The notes beneath the pieces are model-generated. The model had not been told where the DNA came from. It was given only the letters and a program-made list of their open reading frames with translations, and ran no database searches. From Mycolicibacterium insubricum (GTDB taxonomy: Bacteria; Actinomycetota; Actinomycetes; Mycobacteriales; Mycobacteriaceae): a stretch of DNA of 64,000 bases. How positions within the stretch are numbered: position 1 is the stretch's first letter; each line of letters begins with the position of its first letter. Below, one piece after another: positions 8,591 through 17,782 of the stretch. The translations under genes were made by a program, and so were the position numbers. The stretch lies in the NCBI RefSeq assembly GCF_010731615.1, contig NZ_AP022618.1:3968001-4032000 (forward strand). Reading direction: 5' to 3'.

Positions 8591-8686
8591 ATGACCAGAA
8601 CCGCATTTAACACCGGGGCGTCCACGCTGGCTGCCTCGGCGACCCACTGCGACCGTCACCTTCAGCACCGTGACGCGCGCCCCTGA
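8591..8686 (+). CDS. Possible 31-residue peptide
   Basis: An ATG at 8591 directly follows TAGGGGGGAT, a strong ribosome-site-like sequence, and opens a 31-codon frame (MTRTAFNTGASTLAASATHC then DRHLQHRDARP). It contains one Cys and three His. It lies in the 266-nt gap between the DUF309 gene and the end of fbiC, just before a long inverted repeat. No homologue is recognised. It could be a small protein or chance. Confidence 0.25.
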   Translation: MTRTAFNTGASTLAASATHCDRHLQHRDARP

Positions 8687-8692
8687 GCATCA

Positions 8693-8750
8693 CCGCCAGT
8701 AACCGCATGGCGGAAAAACCACTCGGTAACCGCCCTCCCGTTACTGGCGG
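8693..8750. terminator. 11-bp perfect inverted repeat between convergent genes
   Basis: CCGCCAGTAAC at 8693-8703 is perfectly inverted as GTTACTGGCGG at 8740-8750, with a 36-nt loop that itself can pair (CCGC/GCGG, GGTAAC). It lies between the plus-strand DUF309 region and the minus-strand fbiC stop at 8779. It could end transcription from both sides. Confidence 0.4.
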
Positions 8751-8778
8751 CACCGTGGGGCAATGCCGAACGTCTCCC

Positions 8779-11382
8779 CTAGGCGTGCGCCTCGCAGACC
8801 GAAAGCACCTGTTCGGAGTAGGTCGTGGTGCGCTGACGGGCGGGGCGGCCGATGCCGGCGGCGATGTCCACCAGCTCCTCGACGGTCTTGGCCGAACCGT
8901 TTTCCGAGCCGGCCATCCGGGAGATGGTCTCCTCCATCAGCGTGCCGCCCAGATCGTTGGCGCCGCCGCGCAGCATCACCCGGGTGCGCTCGACGCCGAG
9001 CTTGACCCAGCTGGTCTGGATATTGGAGATCCTGCCGTGCAACATGATTCGCGCCAGCGCGTGCACGGCCCGGTTGTCCCGATGCGTCGGGCCGGGTCGC
9101 GATGCCCCCGCCAGATACAGCGGCGAGGATTGGTGCACGAAGGGCAACGGCACGAACTCGGTGAATCCGCCGGTACGGTCCTGGATTCCGCGCAGCACGT
9201 TGAGATGCCCGACCCAGTGCCGCGGCGAATCCACGTGCCCGTACATCATCGTCGAGCTCGACCGCAGCCCCACCTCGTGCGCGGTGGTGACGATCTCGAT
9301 CCACTCCGAGGCCGGCAGCTTGCCCTTGGTGAGCACCCAGCGGATCTCGTCGTCGAGGATCTCCGCGGCGGTGCCGGGAATGCTGCCCAGGCCCGCGTCG
9401 CGCAGGTCGGTCAGCCACTCCCGCACCGAAACCCCGGCGCGGGTCACCCCGTTGGCGATCTCCATCGGCGAGAACGCGTGCACGTGCATGCTCGGCACCC
9501 GCGCCTTGACCGCACGCACCAGGTCGGCGTAGCCGGTGACCGGCAGCTCGGGGTCGATACCGCCCTGCATGCACACCTCGGTGGCGCCGGCGACGTGCGC
9601 CTCCCACGCCCGGTCGGCGACGTCGCCGGTTGACAGCGAGTAGGCGTCGGCGTCGCCCTTGCGTTGGGCGAACGCGCAGAACCGGCAGCCGGTGTAGCAG
9701 ATGTTGGTGAAGTTGATGTTGCGGTTGACCACGTAGGTGACGTCGTCGCCGACGACATCGTGGCGCAGCGTATCTGCCAGTGCGGCAACCGCATCCAGTG
9801 CCGGTCCGTCTGCGGTGGCCAGCGCCAGATACTCGGCGTCGGAGCAACCGCCGGGGTTTCGTTCGGCGGAGCGCAGCGCCGCCAGCACGTCGGTGTCGAT
9901 GCGCTCGGGGGCGCGGGCGGCAAGCTCGGAGACCTTCTCGCGAATGGATTCCCAGTCCCCGAAGGCACTCTGGATGTCGCTGCGGGTTTCGGTGAGCCGT
10001 CCCTCCTCGTCGATCGCCGAGTGCAGGTCGGTGCGGCCCAGCGATTCGGCGGCCTCGTCGGGTTCCTGCCACGGCTGCCCGACAGGCCGGACGTCGCGCG
10101 CCCAGCCGGTGTCCGGATCGGCGAGGGCGTCGACGTGCGCGCGGACCCGCGGGTCGATCCAGGCCGCGCCGCCGCGAACGTATTTGGGGTGCGCGGTCAG
10201 TCGTGCCACCAGGTCGTAGCCCGCCTCGGCGGTCACCTCGGCCAGCGCGTCGAGCGCGGGCCAGGGCCGTTCGGGGTTGACGTGATCCGGGGTCACCGGG
10301 GACACCCCGCCCCAGTCGTCGACGCCGGCCCCGATCAGCGCCAGGCATTCGTCGGCGGACACCAGGTTCGGCGGCGCCTGCACCCGCATGGCGGGCCCGA
10401 GCACCAGGCGGGTGACGGCGATGGTGGCTAGGAAGTCGTCGATATCGGCGTCGGGCACGGCGCGCATCGCGGTGTCGGGCTTTGCCCGGAAGTTCTGCAC
10501 GATGACTTCCTGGATGTGCCCGAACTCCTTGTGCACCTTGCGGATTGCGTGGATGGTGTCGGCGCGCTCGGTCAGCGTCTCGCCGATGCCGACCAGCAGC
10601 CCGGTGGTGAACGGGATGGACAGCCGGCCGGCGTCGGTCAGCGTGCGCAGCCGGATCTCGGGATCCTTGTCCGGGCTGCCGTAGTGCGCCTGGCCCTTGA
10701 TCTCGAACAGCCGGCGAGACGTGGTCTCCAGCATCATGCCCATCGACGGTGCGACGGGCTTGAGCCGCGACAGCTCGGTCCAGCTCATGACGCCCGGATT
10801 CAGGTGCGGCAGCAGGCCGGTTTCTTCCAGCACCCGGATGGACATGGCGCGCACGTAGGCCAGGGTGGAGTCGTAGCCGCGTTCGTCGAGCCACTGGCGG
10901 GCCTCGGGCCAGCGCGCCTCGGGGCGATCCCCCAGAGTGAACAGTGCTTCCTTGCAACCGAGTTCGGCGCCGCGGGCGGCGATGTCGAGGATCTCGTCGG
11001 GCTCCAGGTACATGCCGCGGCCCTCGCTGCGCAGCTTCCCGGGCACGGTGACGAAGGTGCAGTAGTGGCAGGTGTCGCGGCACAGGTGGGTGACCGGGAT
11101 GAACACCTTGGGCGAGTAGCTGACCGGCAGCCGCCCGTTCGGGCCGCGCCGGCCGGCGGCTTCCAGGCCGGCGTCGCGCACCCGGGCGGCGCTGGCGCAC
11201 AGGTCGGCCAGATCGTCGCCGCGGGCGGTCAGCGCGATGGCGGCCTCGTCGACGTTGAGGGCGACACCGTCGCGGGCGCGGCGCAGCACCCGGCGCATCG
11301 CGGCGGGTGTCACGAGCGGGTGCTGGGACGACGGGGGCATGCCGGGGACCGGCAGCGCCACCGGCTGGGGGTTCAGCTCCAC
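8779..11382 (-). CDS. fbiC: F420 biosynthesis protein FbiC (fused CofG-CofH, FO synthase)
   Basis: This 867-residue fusion makes FO (7,8-didemethyl-8-hydroxy-5-deazariboflavin), the chromophore of F420, from tyrosine and a pyrimidine. The N-terminal CofG half carries the radical-SAM cluster motif [10 protein letters not shown] at about 86-95. The C-terminal CofH half carries [10 protein letters not shown] near residue 565. Both are CxxxCxxC. Sequence features match the mycobacterial enzyme closely through [19 protein letters not shown] and [10 protein letters not shown]. The GTG at 11382 has AGGGG 10 nt upstream and gives a length close to the 856 residues I recall for M. tuberculosis. In-frame GTG 11421 is an alternative. 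It is divergent from a secreted protein gene, the same arrangement as fbiC and PE12 in M. tuberculosis. Confidence 0.95.
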   Translation of the reverse strand: MELNPQPVALPVPGMPPSSQHPLVTPAAMRRVLRRARDGVALNVDEAAIALTARGDDLADLCASAARVRDAGLEAAGRRGPNGRLPVSYSPKVFIPVTHLCRDTCHYCTFVTVPGKLRSEGRGMYLEPDEILDIAARGAELGCKEALFTLGDRPEARWPEARQWLDERGYDSTLAYVRAMSIRVLEETGLLPHLNPGVMSWTELSRLKPVAPSMGMMLETTSRRLFEIKGQAHYGSPDKDPEIRLRTLTDAGRLSIPFTTGLLVGIGETLTERADTIHAIRKVHKEFGHIQEVIVQNFRAKPDTAMRAVPDADIDDFLATIAVTRLVLGPAMRVQAPPNLVSADECLALIGAGVDDWGGVSPVTPDHVNPERPWPALDALAEVTAEAGYDLVARLTAHPKYVRGGAAWIDPRVRAHVDALADPDTGWARDVRPVGQPWQEPDEAAESLGRTDLHSAIDEEGRLTETRSDIQSAFGDWESIREKVSELAARAPERIDTDVLAALRSAERNPGGCSDAEYLALATADGPALDAVAALADTLRHDVVGDDVTYVVNRNINFTNICYTGCRFCAFAQRKGDADAYSLSTGDVADRAWEAHVAGATEVCMQGGIDPELPVTGYADLVRAVKARVPSMHVHAFSPMEIANGVTRAGVSVREWLTDLRDAGLGSIPGTAAEILDDEIRWVLTKGKLPASEWIEIVTTAHEVGLRSSSTMMYGHVDSPRHWVGHLNVLRGIQDRTGGFTEFVPLPFVHQSSPLYLAGASRPGPTHRDNRAVHALARIMLHGRISNIQTSWVKLGVERTRVMLRGGANDLGGTLMEETISRMAGSENGSAKTVEELVDIAAGIGRPARQRTTTYSEQVLSVCEAHA

Positions 11383-11607
11383 GCCCGTAGAACCCCTCGA
11401 CGGTTGAGATTCATCCACCCATCCCACTATCTGAAACACGTGCGGTTTGACCGGGTCGAGTTTAGTCCGGGCCGACACTCCCCGTGGGGCCCACCTGGGC
11501 AGCTGTCCGTTCAGCGGTCCTCCAACTGCCAACCGGTGTCGGACTGGCCTTTGCGCCCCAATGACCGGTAGTTTGCTCGGAAAGCACGCCCAATGGAGGG
11601 AATGAGC

Positions 11608-12948
11608 ATGCATGCACTGCGTTCGGCATTGACGGCCGGAATGGCCGCGGTAACCGCGACGGCCGTCGTCGCCGCCCCGGCGATCAACTCCACCCCCGCG
11701 GCTCCGCAGCCCGTCACCGTGTCGATCCCGGTGCACAACACCGCGGCAAGCAGTCCGCTCGCCTCGTTGATCGAGAGCTTCGCGGCTGTTCCGAGCAGTC
11801 TGGCGGCGGCGCCGAGCGGCTTGTCTCCCATTCCGAGCAGTGACGAGCCTTTTCCCACGCTGACGGCAGCTGATCTCGACACGCGGATGGGCAGCAGTCC
11901 CAGTACCGGGCTGATCATGAACGTCTACAACGCGGTCGAACCCTGGGTGGAATGGGGCGTCAACCTGGCCGCCTGGGGTATCGGCTGGGTGCCGTGGATC
12001 GGCCTGCTCGCCATCCCGATCCGGGTCGTGTACTACACCGGCGAACCGATCGTGCGAAGCCTGTTCCAGGTGGCCCAGGACATCGTGAAGCTGAACTTCT
12101 CCAATATTCCGTCCGCGCTGATCGACGGGGTGGTCCAAGCCGCCAATGGTTTCATCTCACAGTTCCTGCCTCCGTTGCCGCCGATCGGCCGGGCCAACCT
12201 CGCGCCGTCAGCCGCCGGGCTGAACTCCGACCTGGCCGCGGCCACGACCGCCCTCGCCGGCCGCACCCTCACGCTCCCCAGTAGCGGCAACCTGGCCGAC
12301 TTCGGCAAGAAGATCACCGAGGGCATCCAGGACCTGGTGGATCGGTCGGCCCTGAAGAACCTCACTTCCGGCGACCCGCTCTCCCTGTCCGGCGCACAGG
12401 TGAAGGTGGCGAAGGACGAGATCAAGCCCACGGTTGCCATCGAGAGCACACAGGTCGCCATCGAGAGCGCACAGATCGATGAGACCGACGACACCACCCC
12501 GCCGCCGGCCGTGGTCACCGAGAACGGCCGCCCGTCGTTGCGGGGCGCCGGTCCACTGCAGTCACTGCGCGACCTGAAGCTCCCGACGCTGAAGGGCAAC
12601 GGCACCCAACTCGGCGCTCGGAAGACGGCTGCGGAAAAGCCCGCAGAGAAGGAGGACGCCGATTCGCTGGTCGCGGGTATCACGCCGGCCAGCGGTGCCC
12701 CCGACGTCCAGACTGACCGCAGCGCCGGCGCGAGCATCAATGGCTTCGCCGGAAAGCCCAACAGCATCTTCAGCGGGAAGCCCAAGAGCATCATCGGCAA
12801 GCCGTCCCAGAACGCCACCGGGACGCAAGCCACCCCCGACGCGAACGAGACCCCCAAGGACCCGAAGCCGCGCACCAGCGCCCGCACCGACAAGGACGGC
12901 GACTCCCCGGCACCCAAGCGGGTCCGCTCACACAGCAGGGGGCACTGA
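11608..12948 (+). CDS. Exported Ser/Pro/Lys-rich mycobacterial protein
   Basis: This 446-residue protein starts with a signal peptide (about 1-28, ending in [11 protein letters not shown]). A structured part with two amphipathic or membrane-like stretches ([20 protein letters not shown], then [19 protein letters not shown]; about 110-155) and a region reading [21 protein letters not shown] follow. From about residue 260 it is low-complexity, charged and probably disordered, with [20 protein letters not shown] as a short repeat and a basic end. The middle part resembles C-terminal regions of mycobacterial PE/PPE-associated surface proteins, but no PE or PPE domain is present. ATG 11608 is chosen because GGAGGG lies 7 nt before it; ATG 11593 and 11602 are worse placed. 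It is divergent from fbiC, where M. tuberculosis has PE12. Confidence 0.8.
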   Translation: MHALRSALTAGMAAVTATAVVAAPAINSTPAAPQPVTVSIPVHNTAASSPLASLIESFAAVPSSLAAAPSGLSPIPSSDEPFPTLTAADLDTRMGSSPSTGLIMNVYNAVEPWVEWGVNLAAWGIGWVPWIGLLAIPIRVVYYTGEPIVRSLFQVAQDIVKLNFSNIPSALIDGVVQAANGFISQFLPPLPPIGRANLAPSAAGLNSDLAAATTALAGRTLTLPSSGNLADFGKKITEGIQDLVDRSALKNLTSGDPLSLSGAQVKVAKDEIKPTVAIESTQVAIESAQIDETDDTTPPPAVVTENGRPSLRGAGPLQSLRDLKLPTLKGNGTQLGARKTAAEKPAEKEDADSLVAGITPASGAPDVQTDRSAGASINGFAGKPNSIFSGKPKSIIGKPSQNATGTQATPDANETPKDPKPRTSARTDKDGDSPAPKRVRSHSRGH

Positions 12949-12972
12949 CGACACGGTCCACCGACAATGCGG

Positions 12973-13521
12973 TCAGTGCGTCGCCGGCACATTGAGCGCC
13001 GGAAGGTCGACGTTGGGCAGTTCGACCGGCGTGGGCGGACCGATGACCGGCGGCGTCGGGTCGATCTTGTTCTCGATCTTCGGCAGCTTGACCGTGCTGG
13101 GGACGGTGCCGATGATGGCCGGCCCCTGCCCGATCGGTAATTTCACCACGACGTCCGACGCGCCGTACTGGTTGGCGGGGTGCTGCTCGACCGTAACGAA
13201 GGTGTGGTCGAGCTTCCAGCAGTAGACAGTGACCTGATACTGCCCCGGCGTCACGTCCACGGTTTCGAAATGTGCGGTCGGCTTGCTGGGGTCGTTGATG
13301 AAGGTGCCCCAGGTGGGCAGCTTGTATTCGGTTCCGGCCGGCTCCGTGAATGCGTTGAACTGGCACTGCAGTCCCTGCACTCCGGTGAGGTCGGCGACGA
13401 TCTTGAGACCGTTGACCGAGATGTTGGCGACGGGATGGGAATCCGCCGCGGCGGCGCCGGCCCCGACGACCGACATCCCGATCGATGCCACTGCGGCAAG
13501 GGTGAGCACTGTCCTGTTCAT
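12973..13521 (-). CDS. Secreted protein of unknown function, Pro-rich C-terminus
   Basis: This 182-residue protein has a clear signal peptide (MNRTVLTLAAVASIGMSVVG, cleavage near AAAADSHP). A probable beta-sandwich with two cysteines (CQFNAF and VYCWKLDH) follows, and the tail is rich in Pro and Val (KIDPTPPVIGPPTPVELP). CAGGAG lies 7 nt before the ATG. It is convergent with the preceding gene (24 nt between stops) and divergent from the next exported protein. I do not recognise the family beyond its mycobacterial secreted look. Confidence 0.82.
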   Translation of the reverse strand: MNRTVLTLAAVASIGMSVVGAGAAAADSHPVANISVNGLKIVADLTGVQGLQCQFNAFTEPAGTEYKLPTWGTFINDPSKPTAHFETVDVTPGQYQVTVYCWKLDHTFVTVEQHPANQYGASDVVVKLPIGQGPAIIGTVPSTVKLPKIENKIDPTPPVIGPPTPVELPNVDLPALNVPATH

Positions 13522-13738
13522 GGTCGACTCCTGACGAATCCGGTGCTGGCGCGCCCGCTCGTACCGGCGGACATGTTCAGGACTGTGCCGCATCCGGATC
13601 CCGAAGTAATCGACGAGTTCCACTGGCCGGAACCGCTATTCGCGTACCGGTCGTGAAGTTGTCAGAGTTGCCTCACGGGGCCTCTACCGACGACGGCGAC
13701 GAGCCCCTCGGTAAAGGAGCGTGATCGGCTTGATCGCC

Positions 13739-14557
13739 ATGTCCAAACGCCAGAAGGTACTGGTGCTCATCGCGGTGGGTACAGCCTGCGGATCCCTGGT
13801 CGCCGTCCTGCATTTCACCCGGCCACAGGAGGTCTCCCAAGCCGTCGCTCCTCCCCCTGCGGCAATGGACGGCCCCTACCAGTTCACCGTCTACGACCCC
13901 GTCACCCACGCGACGATCGACCAGAGGACGTGGACGTTCACCAGTCAATGCTCCGCCGATTCCTGCACGGCGCACGTGGAAGACGCTGACCATCCGGATC
14001 GCCGGCTGCCCGACGCCGAGCTGAACGGCGCGAATTGGCGGATGACGGGTGCTCCGGTACCCAATGACTGTGGCACACAGACACTGTCGTGGGACCTCAT
14101 CGCCGAGACCACCGACTTCGTCGGCCGCGCCGATCGCACACTGACGCCCGCGTGCGCCCCTGACGGCAAGACAGACCGGGTCTACGGGGTGACGGTCGAG
14201 AAGATGAAGCCCGGCATGAACGGCCGATACACGGTGACGGTCAACGATCCGGGGGCCGTCTCGTACGGCACCCGGTACTGGTCCTTCGACTCCACCTGCA
14301 CCACCGATTCGCAGTGCACCGCGCACGTATCCCTGCGCGTCGACCCGCATCTGGGACCGCCGCCGATCCCCGACGCGCAGTTGGCCGACGGTCGCTGGAC
14401 CATTACGCGCGCTCCCCTGCCGAACAAGTGTGGCACCGAGGACTTCACCTGGGACGCAACGACACTGCGCGGCACCCTCACCCAGACGGTGACGCCGGCC
14501 TGCGGAGCGAGCGGAACCTATCCGGTCACCCTCATGAGGCAGGACCAGTTCCACTAG
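13739..14557 (+). CDS. Exported two-repeat Cys-rich protein
   Basis: This 272-residue protein begins with a membrane helix (KVLVLIAVGTACGSLVAVL) acting as signal or anchor. Two copies of a domain follow (about 45-150 and 160-270), each with TWTF/YWSF, a Cys pair before TAHV, a later CGT plus W-aromatic, and a final TPAC. Four cysteines per copy suggest two disulfides. The same pattern, in a single copy, is seen in the secreted protein at 16100-16579, so the two are probably related. The start is uncertain: ATG 13739 lies 19 nt after GGAG, TTG 13730 lies 10 nt after it, and GTG 13721 is too close. The 3' end overlaps the convergent Rv1171-like gene by 26 nt. Confidence 0.8.
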   Translation: MSKRQKVLVLIAVGTACGSLVAVLHFTRPQEVSQAVAPPPAAMDGPYQFTVYDPVTHATIDQRTWTFTSQCSADSCTAHVEDADHPDRRLPDAELNGANWRMTGAPVPNDCGTQTLSWDLIAETTDFVGRADRTLTPACAPDGKTDRVYGVTVEKMKPGMNGRYTVTVNDPGAVSYGTRYWSFDSTCTTDSQCTAHVSLRVDPHLGPPPIPDAQLADGRWTITRAPLPNKCGTEDFTWDATTLRGTLTQTVTPACGASGTYPVTLMRQDQFH

Positions 14558-14933
14558 CGCCGCGGCGCAGCAGCCACCACAGCCCGGGGCCGGTGCCCAG
14601 CACCACCAGCAGCAGCGCTTCGGCGCCCAGGAACCCCTCGCCGCCGAAGAGCACGTCGCCACCGGGTCCGCCGAGGCTCAGCGCTGCGATGGTGATCAGG
14701 AAGGCGCCCAGCGGCAGCGCGGCGAGCCGGCCGGGGGCCCACTGGCCGGCCGCCCAGACCAGCGCCAGGTTCATGCCACCGGCGATCAGCGCAGAGACGG
14801 GAAAAGGCACCTTGCCGAGGAACTCTGGCAGGAACAGGGCGCTGGTGAACGCGACGATGACACCGTCAAGCGCGAGCAGCACCAGGACGAGAATGCGGAA
14901 CCGGCTCGACGTGCCGGGATCGGGGGCGGTCAG
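14532..14933 (-). CDS. Four-helix membrane protein, Rv1171-like
   Basis: This short hydrophobic protein has helices at about 12-32, 38-58, 68-88 and 98-120, and a Gly-rich loop GGPGGDVLFGGEGFLG. Position next to mshB and fbiC matches Rv1171 of M. tuberculosis. The start is a puzzle. In-frame ATG 15005 and GTG 14978 lie inside the preceding 35-residue ORF in another frame. A CTG at 14933 forms a CTGA overlap with that ORF's stop, the usual geometry for coupling, and would give 133 residues beginning (M)TAPDPGTSSRFRIL. I report the CTG version with low certainty for the start and higher certainty for the gene. The function is unknown. Confidence 0.7.
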   Translation of the reverse strand: MTAPDPGTSSRFRILVLVLLALDGVIVAFTSALFLPEFLGKVPFPVSALIAGGMNLALVWAAGQWAPGRLAALPLGAFLITIAALSLGGPGGDVLFGGEGFLGAEALLLVVLGTGPGLWWLLRRGASGTGPAS

Positions 14934-15037
14934 GTCGGGATGCTGTCGAGCATGGCGACCAGCGAACCGACGACCCACTGGAAGTTGTCGGCGCGGTCCT
15001 GCCAATGCTGCAGGTTGGGATCCAGGTCAGGGTCCAT
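14930..15037 (-). CDS. Conserved-looking 35-residue acidic protein upstream of the Rv1171-like gene
   Basis: The ATG at 15037 has GGAAGGA 6 nt upstream and opens a 35-codon frame: MDPDLDPNLQHWQDRADNFQ then WVVGSLVAMLDSIPT. It is acidic and amphipathic with two Trp. It lies 84 nt downstream of the mshB stop on the same strand, and its TGA overlaps a possible CTG start of the membrane protein gene. The good ribosome site and protein-like composition argue that it is translated, as a small protein or a coupling leader. Confidence 0.55.
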   Translation of the reverse strand: MDPDLDPNLQHWQDRADNFQWVVGSLVAMLDSIPT

Positions 15038-15121
15038 CGGAAGTCCTTCCGTCCGCGTCTCGCCCCCTTGACATTACTCCGCGGGCCCGCCTCACAAGCA
15101 GGTACCCGCACGAATGCGGGC

Positions 15122-16003
15122 TCAGAGTTCCAGGCCCGCCAGCAGGCAGCTCTCCCAGGCCGCCCCGGCCGCCGGCGCCACCGACCCGGACACCCACCGG
15201 TAGTGCTCGACCCCGCTGATCGGCAGCGCCAGCGCGTTCGACAGTGCGCACGCCCGTCCGGTCGGTCCGACGACCACCTGGGTGGCGTGACACCGCAGTG
15301 CCTGCGCCTTGGCGGCCAACCCGTCGGCAGCGTCCACAGCCGTGGTGACCTGGTCGTCGGGGTAGCCGAATCCGGGGTCGTCGGGCACGAACCAGCCCTC
15401 GTTCAGGTCGTCCGGGCCCAGTTCGGCCAAGGCCTGCGTCCAGGCGCTGCGCGGCGCGACGGTCCAGTAGAACTTCGGCACCACCCACGGCTCGCCGTCC
15501 CCGCCGGAAGCCGCCGCGGCCGCCACGGCCGCGGTGGTGATCCGGTGGGCCTGGATGTGGTCGGGGTGCCCGTAGCCGCCGTTGGGGTCATAGGTGACGA
15601 CGACGTGCGGGCGCAGCCGGCGCAGCACGGCCACCAACTCCCCCACCGCGGCGGACTCGTCGGCGTCGACGAAGCGGGTGCGGCCCCCGCGCGGCGGGGT
15701 GCCGGCCATCCCGGAGTCGCGCCAGCGCCCGGCCCCGCCGAGGAACATCGGTTCATCGACGCCGAGCGCGTTCAGCGCGGCAGTGAGCTCACCGATGCGG
15801 TAGCCGCCGAGTTGGTCGGCCTCATCTGCCACCAGGTGTGCCCACCGGTCGCCGATCACCTCGCCCTCTTCGCCGAGGGTGCAGGTCAGCACGGTGACCT
15901 GGGCGCCGGCCGCGCGGTAGTGCGCGATGGTGGCCCCGTTGTTGATGGTTTCGTCGTCGGGGTGGGCGTGCACGAACAGCAGGCGGGCGGTCTCGGCGGG
16001 CAT
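15122..16003 (-). CDS. mshB: GlcNAc-Ins deacetylase MshB (mycothiol biosynthesis)
   Basis: This 293-residue zinc enzyme removes the acetyl group from GlcNAc-inositol, a step of mycothiol synthesis. The LmbE/PIG-L fold motif AHPDDE is at 13-18 (His14 and Asp17 as zinc ligands) and the second zinc His is in [11 protein letters not shown] near residue 145. The Asp of HPDD is the expected general base. The MshB-specific [12 protein letters not shown] and [14 protein letters not shown] segments are present. The ATG at 16003 fits the N-terminus ([18 protein letters not shown]). It is divergent from a secreted protein gene. In M. tuberculosis this gene is followed, after PE11/PPE17, by lpqW; here about 40 kb separate them. 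Confidence 0.95.
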   Translation of the reverse strand: MPAETARLLFVHAHPDDETINNGATIAHYRAAGAQVTVLTCTLGEEGEVIGDRWAHLVADEADQLGGYRIGELTAALNALGVDEPMFLGGAGRWRDSGMAGTPPRGGRTRFVDADESAAVGELVAVLRRLRPHVVVTYDPNGGYGHPDHIQAHRITTAAVAAAAASGGDGEPWVVPKFYWTVAPRSAWTQALAELGPDDLNEGWFVPDDPGFGYPDDQVTTAVDAADGLAAKAQALRCHATQVVVGPTGRACALSNALALPISGVEHYRWVSGSVAPAAGAAWESCLLAGLEL

Positions 16004-16099
16004 GCCCCCAGGGTAGTGACCAGGGGCGAGGGCGGGGCCGACGAATCTGCGGACGGAACTTAGGCGTGCCATACTCACCCCAACCGTCAGAGGGGAACC

Positions 16100-16579
16100 A
16101 TGTCTCGCACCATCCGCGCACTCGCGATCACCGGCGCCGCCGCAACGCTGTCCCTGGGTTTGGCGATCCCGGCTTCGGCCGATGATTTCGCCGGTCAGTA
16201 CACGCTGACGCTGGACCAGGAGAGCGCGACGTGGACGGTTCGCCCGTGCGACGACGCCGACCCGGCCGCCGGGTTCGTGCAGTGCGTCCATGTCGCCCAG
16301 TCCGGCGGCAAGGAGGTGCCGTGGGAGTCCGTGGCGACCTGGGCGGTGGGCTACTGGACGCTGCGGGTGCAGCGCCCGGACGTGATGGCCTGTGACGACG
16401 GCAAGGAGATCGCCGCGCTGACCACCTATTCGTGGGACGCGGTGACACTGGCCGGGCATATGAGCTTCCTGTATCCGGGTGGGTGCGGCGATGCCCCCGA
16501 GCAGAGCGTGGCGGTGCCGTTCACGCTGGCCAAGGGTGCCGCGCCGGTGGAGCCCAAGGCCGCCGAGGTCCCGGCCTGA
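16100..16579 (+). CDS. Secreted single-domain Cys-rich protein
   Basis: This 159-residue protein has a signal peptide (about 1-27, ending IPASADDF) and one copy of the Cys-paired domain described for the gene at 13739: [16 protein letters not shown], a later C-D-D-G and GGCGDA, with [13 protein letters not shown] between. Four cysteines fit two disulfides. AGAGGGGAACC precedes the ATG. It is divergent from mshB, with 96 nt shared promoter space. The function is unknown; proteins of this look are common in mycobacterial culture filtrates. Confidence 0.85.
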   Translation: MSRTIRALAITGAAATLSLGLAIPASADDFAGQYTLTLDQESATWTVRPCDDADPAAGFVQCVHVAQSGGKEVPWESVATWAVGYWTLRVQRPDVMACDDGKEIAALTTYSWDAVTLAGHMSFLYPGGCGDAPEQSVAVPFTLAKGAAPVEPKAAEVPA

Positions 16580-16852
16580 CCGGACGCCGGCCCTGCATAA
16601 GACACGCGGCCCGGGTTGGGCCGCATCGGCGGAATAAGTTTTCGGTCACCGTGTCGCAAAGCCGCTGATCAGCGGCCGGACATGTTTTCACCTGAAACAA
16701 TCAGGATGTTTCTTAGACTTCTCGGTTAGAAATCTAAGGTTTTTATCAGTTAGTGTTCTGGCGAGGGGGCGACACGGCCGCCGCGGTCACCACGTTACGT
16801 GGACGCCGCGGCGGCCGCGCCGCGTTTGGGGCCGGTGACCTTGGTCCGCGGA

Positions 16853-16902
16853 ATCGACACCCTTATCCGCCAGTCCGGCCGGCACCACCGGATAGGGTCG
16901 AT
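16853..16902 (+). promoter_or_regulatory. Stem-loop in the leader of the cupin gene; long intergenic region 16580-16935
   Basis: The 356-nt gap holds no clear gene. Its middle (16680-16755) is AT-rich, with small dyads (CCTGA/TCAGG and CTTAGA/TCTAAG) and probably contains the promoter. From 16853 an imperfect stem forms: ATCGACACCCTTATCCG pairs with CGGATAGGGTCGAT at 16889-16902, enclosing a G/C stem around CCGGCCGG. It ends 33 nt before the cupin start and could be a leader structure. Confidence 0.3.
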
Positions 16903-16935
16903 TTCGACGATGGCCGAAACGATCCTGGAGATGTG

Positions 16936-17355
16936 ATGACCGACAAGGGACCCGAACCGTTCGCGACCAACATCGAGGTCGCGACGCTGGCCAACACGGC
17001 CTTCCGCGACACCCTGTGGACGGGAAAATACCTGCAGCTCACCGTGATGAACATCCCGCCCGGCGGCGTCGTCGGCGGTGAGATCCACGACGACCATGAC
17101 CAGTTCATCCGGGTGGAATCGGGTAAGGCCAAGGTCGTCATGGGCCCGAGTAAGGACGACATCACCTTCGAGGAGACCGTCGGCGACGACTGGATCGCCC
17201 TGATCCCCGCCGGTAAGTTCCACAACATCATCAACGTCGGCGACGACGACCTGAAGCTCTACTCCCTCTACGGTCCCGCCGAGCACCTCCCCGGCACTCG
17301 ACACGAGACCTTCGCCGACGCCGCCGCGGACCCGCAGGAGACCGACCTGGTCTGA
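16936..17355 (+). CDS. Single-domain cupin protein
   Basis: This 139-residue beta-barrel protein has both cupin motifs. Motif 1 is GGEIHDDHDQFIRVESGKAKVVMG (about 52-75; two His and a Glu for metal). Motif 2 is GDDWIALIPAGKFHNIIN (about 85-102; with the third His). The C-terminus is acidic. GGAG lies 5 nt before ATG 16936. Mycobacterial cupins of this kind bind a divalent metal; the substrate cannot be told. A broken copy of the same gene lies 4 kb downstream in the same orientation (21313-21676). Confidence 0.9.
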   Translation: MTDKGPEPFATNIEVATLANTAFRDTLWTGKYLQLTVMNIPPGGVVGGEIHDDHDQFIRVESGKAKVVMGPSKDDITFEETVGDDWIALIPAGKFHNIINVGDDDLKLYSLYGPAEHLPGTRHETFADAAADPQETDLV

Positions 17356-17372
17356 GCCGGCGTCGCGGTGGG

Positions 17373-17558
17373 TCAGCTGTCAGCTGGACCCACACCGGCC
17401 GGCCAAGCCGGGCAGCGTTCAGGGGACCAGCTCGTAGTCTCCACAACCGAGTGCGCGACCAGACGAACACCCCGTTTGAGAACGCGCATAGCTGATTCGC
17501 GCGCTTCATGCCAGGTGGCGAACCCCGCAACGAGGACGCTGGTATCGGCGGCAATCAC
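17373..17558 (-). pseudogene. Truncated VapC-type PIN toxin remnant
   Basis: The first 40 residues read as a PIN-domain ribonuclease: MIAADTSVLVAGFATWHEAR with the first acidic residue Asp5, then the conserved AHSVVET. After that the homology stops (TSWSPERCPAW) and a stop follows, so at least two thirds of the domain, with the other active-site acids, are missing. Its ATG overlaps the antitoxin stop in ATGA, the normal vapBC layout. It should be inactive. Confidence 0.75.
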
Positions 17559-17767
17559 CGGCGAATACGGTCCAGCGTTTCACGAACGACATCGTCGGTG
17601 AGCTGCGGCATTGCCCGATCTGGCCGCGCTACCAGGATGACACCGTCGCGGACCAGATCAACATGGGTCGGCGCCAGTTCGATCTCGATGCGACCGTCAC
17701 GTTCAGTGATCTCTACCTGCTCGTTCCCATGCAAGCCCAGGCGGTCCCGGATCGGCTTCGGTATCAC
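17555..17767 (-). pseudogene. N-terminally truncated VapB-type (AbrB/SpoVT fold) antitoxin remnant
   Basis: The frame reads V-IPKPIRDRLGLHGNEQVEIT, then ERDGRIEIELAP and a C-terminal toxin-binding tail ending RETLDRIRR. Normal members start about ten residues earlier with M+TTIDxAGRLVIPKPIR. Here the AGRL codons are present, but the codon before the preceding Leu is the stop codon of the large upstream gene, so the natural start has been lost. GTG 17767 could restart translation but has no good ribosome site. It is probably a remnant. Confidence 0.7.
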
Positions 17768-17782
17768 CAGCCGCCCCGCCAG

